DNA of 6,766 bases, taken from NCBI GenBank assembly GCA_030671465.1, contig DAOVIP010000109.1, positions 1 through 6,766 on the forward strand. Reading direction: 5' to 3'. The notes beneath the pieces were generated by a model that was not told the DNA's origin, searched no databases, and saw only the letters and a program-made list of their open reading frames with translations. The translations under genes were made by a program, and so were the position numbers. Shown here in pieces: positions 1-5,736 of the stretch. Every line of letters begins with the position of its first letter. Position 1 is the stretch's first letter. Source of the DNA: Candidatus Aminicenantota bacterium (GTDB taxonomy: Bacteria > Acidobacteriota > Aminicenantia > UBA2199).

Positions 1-1
1 A

Positions 2-394
2 CTGCCCTGGGTAACGGAGAACAGCGGAACCAAGCGGGAATATGTGATGAGTTCGGTTTCGGTCAGCCGCTACATACTGGCCCTCCCCTCCAAACTGGCT
101 TTCCGGTTTGGTGATTACAAGCTGATTTATAACTTTCCCTTTTCAGATGAGGATCTGAAGTTTTTTAAATATCCGCCTCCTCCCAACCCCCGGATCGAAT
201 TGTTTAACCTCAGTCAGGATCCCTTCGAGATCCGGAACCTTGCCGGTCTGGAAGAGAAGAAGGTCAAGCGATTCCTGCCCCTCATACTGGATATTAAAAA
301 GCGAATCCAGGAAACAATCAGGGAACGGTCCAAAAGCCCTTTGAAGCTTGATAAAGAGGTTCAAAAAAAGCTGGAAACCCTGGGATATCTGTAA
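2..394 (+). CDS. Sulfatase-family hydrolase, C-terminal fragment (5' end outside window)
   Basis: Seen: the reading frame is open to the left edge, so the GTG at position 44 is an internal codon and about 130 C-terminal residues are visible. They contain GDYKLIYN followed by ELFNLSQDPFEIRNLAG, and the protein ends in KKLETLGYL. Known: the pattern 'R..dyKLi...ELydL..DP.E..NLa' is the usual C-terminal region of arylsulfatase-type enzymes (PF00884), which hydrolyse sulfate esters, generally in the periplasm or at the membrane. A tail ending in 'LGY[LV]' is common in sulfatases of Acidobacteriota and deltaproteobacteria, as I recall them. The formylglycine Cys/Ser motif and metal ligands lie outside the window, so catalytic competence and substrate cannot be judged. 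The stop at 392-394 is followed after 11 bases by the end of the convergent membrane-protein gene. A sulfatase-like phosphoesterase of the same fold is the main alternative. Confidence 0.8.
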   Translation: MPWVTENSGTKREYVMSSVSVSRYILALPSKLAFRFGDYKLIYNFPFSDEDLKFFKYPPPPNPRIELFNLSQDPFEIRNLAGLEEKKVKRFLPLILDIKKRIQETIRERSKSPLKLDKEVQKKLETLGYL

Positions 395-405
395 GGAATT
401 ATCTC

Positions 406-2529
406 TTATATAAATTGCAGAAAAAGAAAAGCCTGCTTGGCCCGGGTCCGGGTGCGGATTTCAATTGGGAATACGGTCCTGTTTTTGATTTTGATGGATT
501 TCAGTTTTTTCCATTCTATCGAAAAACGACTGGTTTTTTGTCGGCCGGAGCGGAACAGTCTTGAGGTCTTGTTGGTCACCCATACCTCCACCTGATCGGT
601 ATTGGCAAAGACCAGGTTCAGGGAGGGATGCTGACTCCGGGGCTCGATGAAAATTTTATAGGTATTGCCGGCCAGTATATTGAATCCCTGCTGGTCCGGG
701 ATAAAACGGAAATTTCTGGAATTGTTGAAAAAACTGATTTTTTCATCCTGATAGCGGTTTTCGGGAATCAGGTGGACATGGGGGTAAAAACAGAACAGGT
801 AGGTCAACAATAAAAAGAGAGATAATGAGATGAATACTTGTCGTTTTTTGGAGGGAAGGATCATGTAAAATTTCAGATAAAAGAGGATCAGAAAAACCAG
901 TACTGATCCGATCCAAATATAATTGGCCAGGTGGGGAGATCCGGGCCTGGTCAGAAAAGAGGGGAAAAACTTCCATAGATTCACGATGCTGCTTCCCATG
1001 AACAGCAAAAAGGTAGAGCCCCGCTGAGTGGAATAACCGAATACCGGCTGGTAAACAAACAGGGGATAGTAAAAGAGCCAGAACAGGACAAAAACACTCA
1101 GCCCGGTGAGTAGTTTAAAACCATATCCGTTCTGGTCCCGGTTCTGCTTGAAGTAAAAGTTGGCAATCCATATTATGAAAATCCAGCTGACGAACATCAG
1201 GGACCTGCCTGCCGGGGAATAGGCTCCGCGAACTGTGGTAAAGGCATGGAAACCAACATAGGGAACGGCAATCCAGAGCAAAATGTTCTGGAAGCGGAGC
1301 CTGTTTTTGAATCCCAGGAACATGAGAAAAAACACCGGACTGTAAAAAAGCAGTCCGTCCCGCTGATCCAGAAAATAGGCCAGGAAGACTTTTACCCGCA
1401 ATATCACCGGGGCCACAAAATAATCCTGAACAGGGAAGATTTCAGCCGGGTTGAAAGTCTGGTAGAGGCTCTTACAGAAAAGCATAAGTAAAAGGAAATT
1501 TGCCAGAGGAAAGATGAAAAAATGCAAGACCGGTTTGATTTGCCTGGTTTTAATAATTTTAATTAGGATGAACAGGGCCAGGACTATCAGGGCCGGGTAG
1601 TACTTTACATGAAACCATGCAACCGATGACAAGAAAAATCCGGATAACCAGTAATTCGTTTTTTCACCAAAAGCAAATATGAAGGCGGCCATCATCAGAG
1701 CGGCAGCCGGGAGTTCCGGATAGAGATGAATGGAATGAAAGACCAGAGGATAAAGCCCCAAAAAGAGTATCCAGATACCGGTGATTTTTTTGTCCGGGAA
1801 TTGAATCTTCAACAGGAAAAACAAGGCCAGACCGAAACAGGCATTGATCAATCCCGCCACCAGACGGAAATACAATGAGGCCGGGATAAATCCGGCCAGC
1901 AGATTGAACAGGGCATAAAACGGTACCAGTAAAAATGACACTCCGGGCATGTGATAGGACCGGTATCGTCCGTCCCGGATTTTTCCGTGGAATTGAAGGT
2001 CAACCGGCAGGTATTTATAGTAGGTTTTGTTCTGGATATTGTTGTCCAGGTCAAAATCATGGTCCTCTACAATGCTCTGGGCAACCATGATATAGTGGGG
2101 TTCATCTCCGGATAATTGGACACCCTGGAAATACAACAGAAACGAGGCAGCTGTAAATATCAGGAATGCCATCAACCAGATGACCAATGGCTTTGCCGGG
2201 GGGGATGACATTTTGGGTCCTCTGGGTTTCCCAGTCCTGGAGATATTGAATACATAAACCAGAAGGAAAAAGCAGAACATTCTAATCTTGAAGTCTCCGA
2301 TGGTTGAATAGTGAATCAGGGTTAGGGGAGTCAGGAGCATGAAGTGATAAGGGTTGAGGAGTTTACCCTTTATAAATCCAAACAGCAATTCCAGGAATAC
2401 CATGACCGCGGCACTGAAAATCATCAGTTCAATACCCGAATGTCCGATCAACTGGGTGAGGTAAAATGCGCTCAATCCGAACAAAATTCCGGCTTTACTG
2501 ATAAAGGGCATGATATTCGATACTTTCAT
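406..2529 (-). CDS. GT-C fold membrane glycosyltransferase, GT39/PMT_2-like (707 aa)
   Basis: Likely transfers a sugar from a polyprenyl-phosphate donor to an acceptor on the outer face of the inner membrane; donor and acceptor are unknown. Seen: about five hydrophobic segments precede the first large loop (roughly residues 12-28, 31-50, 61-77, 83-98, 112-135). The loop carries GDEPHY (D142, E143), then SIVEDHDFDLDNN and SYHMPGVSFL. More membrane segments follow to about residue 580, including DQRDGLLFYSP at 388-398. A soluble, probably beta-rich domain fills about 590-707. Known: an acidic DE pair in the first extracytoplasmic loop is the catalytic hallmark of GT-C enzymes such as ArnT and PMT. 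Those have it after TM1, so the four extra N-terminal segments are atypical. The start is supported by an AGGAAA ribosome site and an upstream promoter. It is a paralogue of the divergent gene at 2674-4929. A function outside glycosyl transfer cannot be excluded. Confidence 0.8.
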   Translation of the reverse strand: MKVSNIMPFISKAGILFGLSAFYLTQLIGHSGIELMIFSAAVMVFLELLFGFIKGKLLNPYHFMLLTPLTLIHYSTIGDFKIRMFCFFLLVYVFNISRTGKPRGPKMSSPPAKPLVIWLMAFLIFTAASFLLYFQGVQLSGDEPHYIMVAQSIVEDHDFDLDNNIQNKTYYKYLPVDLQFHGKIRDGRYRSYHMPGVSFLLVPFYALFNLLAGFIPASLYFRLVAGLINACFGLALFFLLKIQFPDKKITGIWILFLGLYPLVFHSIHLYPELPAAALMMAAFIFAFGEKTNYWLSGFFLSSVAWFHVKYYPALIVLALFILIKIIKTRQIKPVLHFFIFPLANFLLLMLFCKSLYQTFNPAEIFPVQDYFVAPVILRVKVFLAYFLDQRDGLLFYSPVFFLMFLGFKNRLRFQNILLWIAVPYVGFHAFTTVRGAYSPAGRSLMFVSWIFIIWIANFYFKQNRDQNGYGFKLLTGLSVFVLFWLFYYPLFVYQPVFGYSTQRGSTFLLFMGSSIVNLWKFFPSFLTRPGSPHLANYIWIGSVLVFLILFYLKFYMILPSKKRQVFISLSLFLLLTYLFCFYPHVHLIPENRYQDEKISFFNNSRNFRFIPDQQGFNILAGNTYKIFIEPRSQHPSLNLVFANTDQVEVWVTNKTSRLFRSGRQKTSRFSIEWKKLKSIKIKNRTVFPIEIRTRTRAKQAFLFLQFI

Positions 2530-2536
2530 CTGAAAA

Positions 2537-2542
2537 TTTCCT
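2537..2542 (-). promoter_or_regulatory. Ribosome binding site for the 707-aa membrane protein
   Basis: On the - strand AGGAAA ends seven bases before the ATG at 2529-2527, a normal Shine-Dalgarno placement. It supports this start codon, which also aligns with the revised start of the paralogue. Confidence 0.55.
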
Positions 2543-2570
2543 AGAATGATCTGGATTTATTTCGAACTTC

Positions 2571-2600
2571 ATTTTAACATATCTGGCTTTCAAATGGCAA
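2571..2600 (-). promoter_or_regulatory. Sigma-70-type promoter for the 707-aa gene (extended -10)
   Basis: Reading the - strand, TTGCCA (2600-2595, five of six matches to TTGACA) is followed by an 18-base spacer and TAAAAT (2576-2571, five of six matches to TATAAT). A TGT directly upstream of the -10 box gives an extended -10 (TGnTAAAAT). Transcription would begin near 2564, leaving a leader of about 35 bases that contains the ribosome site. An A4T5 tract (2599-2607) overlaps and extends upstream of its -35 box and could act as an UP-like element. No start site is proven; this is consensus matching by eye. Confidence 0.6.
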
Positions 2601-2618
2601 AATTTTTACGGTGTTGAT

Positions 2619-2648
2619 TTGACAGGGAAAATGTATTCGACGTATAAT
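2619..2648 (+). promoter_or_regulatory. Consensus sigma-70 promoter for the 751-aa gene
   Basis: TTGACA (2619-2624) and TATAAT (2643-2648) are both perfect matches to the housekeeping consensus, separated by 18 bases. Transcription would begin at about 2655-2656. The ATG at 2647 lies inside the -10 box and would not be in the transcript, so translation must start further in, at 2674. The -35 box is only 18 bases from that of the divergent promoter, so one bound regulator could affect both genes. I see no convincing inverted-repeat operator between them. Confidence 0.7.
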
Positions 2649-2673
2649 GAAAATCACCACTGGATGTGGCCAG

Positions 2674-4929
2674 ATGACGGAACGGACCAAATCTCTATTT
2701 TTGAAAATATCGATTTTGTCAGGGTACCTGTCTTTTGTTTTTCATTTAAAAAAAATAAACCCGCTGCTGATTGTGTCTCTGGTGTTCTTGTTGCTGGTGA
2801 TCATTACCGAATGGATGACTCGCCATTCCCACTGGTCCATCTTATTCCCTTTCTCATCCGGATTGCTGGCTGTGGGGATGAAATTCTTTTACTGGGATCA
2901 GTTTGATTTTGCCAGCCGGATCAATCATTTGATGATGATTGCCTTGGTCTTTTCTCTTGGGATTGCCTTCCATAAATTCCGGTTATTGAAACTGTTTTCA
3001 AATTTCTTCAGCCGGCTGAAAATCAGGAAAAAGTTGATTTTTATTTTTGTTTTTTCTGAAATTGTCTTGGTGATGGCCTCGCTGGTCTTGGTGGAAAAAG
3101 GGATCACCCTGGTGGGGGACGAAGCTCATTATCTGGTGATATCACAATCCATTGCCCGGGATTTGGATTTAAATGTGTTCAACCAGTATGCCCGGGACCA
3201 ATATAAAGACTTCATTCCCCAGCACCTTCAATCCCATGCCAAGGTGGGAAAGGGCTTCAAGAAATGGTATTCGTTTCATCTGCCGGGACTGTCCGTAACC
3301 CTGTCCCCGTTTTTTATCTTTAAACTGCCCCAACCGTTGCTCTATGTTTTGATTCGGATCTATCTGGGTCTTTTTGGCGCTTTATTGGCGGTACTGGTTT
3401 ATCTGTTCTCTCTGAAGCTCTGGCAGAATGAGGGCCTGTCATTACGGGTGACCCTGGTATTCTGTTTGACCTCACCGGTTATTTTCCTGTCCATTCATAT
3501 CTTTGCCGAGGTTCAGGCCTTGTTACTGATTCTGAGTTCGGTGTATTTATTGCTCTACGGGAAAAAAAATCCGAAACTTTCGCTGATGCTGGCAGGGTTT
3601 TTACTCGGACTTACTGTTTTCTGGGGCATGAAGTATGTCATCTTCATTTATATTCTGGGGATTGGTTTTACGGGTTATTTCATCCGTAAGCAAGAATACC
3701 GAAAGATCCTCTGGTTTATTTTGTTTCCGGTTGTTTTTCAATTGCTATTCTTCTCGTATCTCTATCTGGCTTATGGAAATTTCTCGCCCATGTCCATTTA
3801 CACTGGGGTTCTGAGTGAGAGCCAGGCTAGGGAATTTTATGAAAACGTCAGGCAAATCAGCTTAAAAAACCGGCTCGAAACCCTGCTGGATTATTTTTTT
3901 GACCAGCGGGACGGGCTGTTGCTCTACAACCCTTTTTACTTCTTCTTTTTCCCGGGATTGATAATTGCCATCCGGAAATTCAGGAAGTACGGACCCCATT
4001 TGCTGTTATCAGTGGCCAGTTTTGTCTATCTGCTATATCATGGATTCTCCACGGTCCGGCCCGGGGTTTGTCCCCAGGCCAGGTACCTGGTCCCGGTATT
4101 GTGGACCCTGATGCTGTTTGGCATCATTTATTACCTGGAAACCCGTAACCGGTTTTTTAAAAAAATATTCTGGATGCTACCGTTCTACTCATTTTTTGTG
4201 GTGGGCTTTCAACTGTTCAATCCTTATACCCTCTACCAGACCACCACCCATGATTATCTCTATCGCCCAGGTTTAATGTTTCAGATGTGGAGCAGTATTC
4301 ACCTGAATGTGTCGGGATTGCTTCCTTCCTTTATAAAGAGTGTTCCCGCTATACAGCTCCCTTATTTCAGGCCCAGCCACAATGAGGATTATATTCCCAA
4401 TATCGTTGCCCTGTTGATTTTTCTGATCCTGGTGGTGATCTCCCTATTGCCCTGGAAGCACGACCGGACCAGCTGGCTGGTTGCCGCGGCTTTTACCGGC
4501 CTGTTTGTCCTGTTTGTACTCTTCCCCAGGGCTCCGCTATACAATCCGGTATCGGTCAACAAAAACGGGACGATCCCCCATTTGGTTCACGGTGCTGCCT
4601 TTCATCCGGGGAAAGTATCCCAAAAGAAATTCAACATTCGGGACAGCGGTGTTTTCAGATGTTTGATCTCCACCAGGAAAAAGGCCGGATATATCAGCCT
4701 GGAAGTGGAAAATGAGGGTGTCGATAAAATAACTGCCGACCTTTATAATTTTGATAGCAGAATAGAGGGAATCAAGGATCTGGATGCCGGAACCCGCAGG
4801 ATTGTCATTGACAACCCTCGCTTCAGGAGTCTCTTTAACCGGTTTTTCTATCAATTCACCTTCAGGATTAAAGGGGATACCAATGATCACCTGCGGTTAT
4901 CCATTGAATGCCTTCCCTTTGGAAAATGA
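2674..4929 (+). CDS. GT-C fold membrane glycosyltransferase, paralogue of the divergent gene (751 aa)
   Basis: Likely a polyprenyl-phosphate-sugar-dependent glycosyltransferase of the inner membrane; substrate unknown. The frame is open from an ATG at 2647, but 2674 is chosen because 2647 lies within a perfect -10 box. From 2674 the N-terminus also aligns without a gap to the paralogue: Phe9 in both, then FLKISIL against FISKAGIL. Seen, numbered from 2674: five hydrophobic segments (about 9-25, 30-46, 54-72, 84-99, 120-140), then the catalytic-type loop GDEAHY (D149, E150), SIARDLDL and SFHLPGLSV. Further membrane segments follow to about residue 617, including DQRDGLLLYNP at 410-420. A soluble domain fills about 625-751. 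Shared blocks with the 707-aa protein span the whole membrane region; the soluble domains diverge more. GDEAHY has Ala where the paralogue has Pro, which may reflect a different substrate. The leader is short (about 18 bases) and the ribosome site (GGA at 2662-2664) is weak. Confidence 0.8.
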   Translation: MTERTKSLFLKISILSGYLSFVFHLKKINPLLIVSLVFLLLVIITEWMTRHSHWSILFPFSSGLLAVGMKFFYWDQFDFASRINHLMMIALVFSLGIAFHKFRLLKLFSNFFSRLKIRKKLIFIFVFSEIVLVMASLVLVEKGITLVGDEAHYLVISQSIARDLDLNVFNQYARDQYKDFIPQHLQSHAKVGKGFKKWYSFHLPGLSVTLSPFFIFKLPQPLLYVLIRIYLGLFGALLAVLVYLFSLKLWQNEGLSLRVTLVFCLTSPVIFLSIHIFAEVQALLLILSSVYLLLYGKKNPKLSLMLAGFLLGLTVFWGMKYVIFIYILGIGFTGYFIRKQEYRKILWFILFPVVFQLLFFSYLYLAYGNFSPMSIYTGVLSESQAREFYENVRQISLKNRLETLLDYFFDQRDGLLLYNPFYFFFFPGLIIAIRKFRKYGPHLLLSVASFVYLLYHGFSTVRPGVCPQARYLVPVLWTLMLFGIIYYLETRNRFFKKIFWMLPFYSFFVVGFQLFNPYTLYQTTTHDYLYRPGLMFQMWSSIHLNVSGLLPSFIKSVPAIQLPYFRPSHNEDYIPNIVALLIFLILVVISLLPWKHDRTSWLVAAAFTGLFVLFVLFPRAPLYNPVSVNKNGTIPHLVHGAAFHPGKVSQKKFNIRDSGVFRCLISTRKKAGYISLEVENEGVDKITADLYNFDSRIEGIKDLDAGTRRIVIDNPRFRSLFNRFFYQFTFRIKGDTNDHLRLSIECLPFGK

Positions 4930-4971
4930 GGGTATCGGTAAAAAAAATCAAATAAAACGGTTCAGACAGGT

Positions 4972-5736
4972 TTACTTTTCCAGCTGTTTGATCAGGTTTC
5001 TGATATAGACCTTCAGCGGTTCGGTTTCGGCTTTGGAGAGTGCCTTTTCCATCATGTCCAGGGCCTTTCCCTTGTCTCCCATTTTGAGATAAGCCTGGCC
5101 GATGTTGATTAGTATATTCACATCATCTTCGGTTAGGAGCGAGAGTGCCTTTTTGTAATAGGCCAGGGCTTCCTGGTATTTATTTTCCTTATCAGCGATG
5201 ATTCCCTTGAGATTGTAGGTAGGTGCAAAGTTTTTATTTTTATTCAAGGCCTTCTCGGTATAGCGTTTGGCAGATTCAAGTTTGTTGTGTTTCAGTTCCA
5301 GCATGGCCAGATTGATGTACGCATTCTCAGGGGTACGGTATTCTCTTGAATTGGCGGCTTTGAGCAGATGTTCCTTGGCCAGGTCATACTTATTCAACTC
5401 GGTATAGATCAATCCCAGATTATTGTAAGTGTCGGAGAGTGCCGGATTTAATCGCATCAACCTTTTGAAATAAGATATGGATTTGGAAAAATCCCGTTTG
5501 TACATATACACCAGTCCCAGTCCGTTGAGGGCCCCTTCCAGGGTTGGATTTTTTGAAATGGCGGTTAGAAATTTTTTCTCCGCCACATCGATATTTCCCT
5601 CGTTGAGATAGAACAATCCCTGATTCATGATATATTCAGGGGTTCCCGGTTGGATGCTTCCCGGTACGGTATTGGCCTTTTTTTTGCAGCCCAAAAAAGA
5701 CAAAACAATCATGATGACAATCATAGATTTTTTCAT
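4972..5736 (-). CDS. TPR lipoprotein, PilF/PilW/Tgl-like (254 aa)
   Basis: Seen: MKKSMIVIMIVLSFLGC is a lipoprotein signal with the acylated Cys at residue 17; the lipobox FLGC is slightly unusual (Phe at -3, Leu at -2). After a short linker come six tetratricopeptide repeats in a continuous 34-residue phase, about 33-66, 67-100, 101-134, 137-170, 171-204 and 205-238, with typical NPA/G/Y/A positions. Known: PilF/PilW and myxococcal Tgl are lipoproteins of about 250 residues with six TPRs that help secretin assembly for type IV pili. Length, repeat count and the RTPENAYINLA stretch before repeat 4 fit that family. No pilus gene is visible nearby, so a general TPR scaffold lipoprotein remains possible. 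The ATG overlaps the stop of the upstream cyclase (ATGA), indicating one operon and likely translational coupling. Lys at +2 after the Cys gives no Asp retention signal, consistent with export to the outer membrane. Confidence 0.75.
   Translation of the reverse strand: MKKSMIVIMIVLSFLGCKKKANTVPGSIQPGTPEYIMNQGLFYLNEGNIDVAEKKFLTAISKNPTLEGALNGLGLVYMYKRDFSKSISYFKRLMRLNPALSDTYNNLGLIYTELNKYDLAKEHLLKAANSREYRTPENAYINLAMLELKHNKLESAKRYTEKALNKNKNFAPTYNLKGIIADKENKYQEALAYYKKALSLLTEDDVNILINIGQAYLKMGDKGKALDMMEKALSKAETEPLKVYIRNLIKQLEK

Noticed and set aside
440..451. GC-rich palindrome (CCCGG gt CCGGG) near the end of the 707-aa gene
   Set aside because: It lies inside codons for an Arg/Thr-rich tail, the loop is only two bases and no T run follows on either strand.
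1246..1491. Open frame of 81 codons on the + strand inside the 707-aa gene
   Set aside because: It lies wholly antisense to a well-supported membrane protein, has no ribosome site and no recognisable protein features.
2599..2607. A4T5 tract between the promoters as a regulator operator
   Set aside because: Too simple to name an operator; at most an UP-like element or bend, noted with the - strand promoter.
2619..2906. Open frame on the + strand starting at the -35 box
   Set aside because: It starts within the promoter and overlaps the 751-aa gene in another frame; not a gene.
4537..4890. Open frame of 117 codons on the - strand inside the 751-aa gene
   Set aside because: Antisense shadow of the soluble-domain coding region; no promoter, no ribosome site, no family resemblance.
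4930..4971. Possible intrinsic terminator in the convergent gap, for the lipoprotein operon
   Set aside because: On the - strand there is a run of eight T (4947-4940), but the only upstream stem I can draw (AAAC with GTTT) has four pairs and a long loop, too weak to call.
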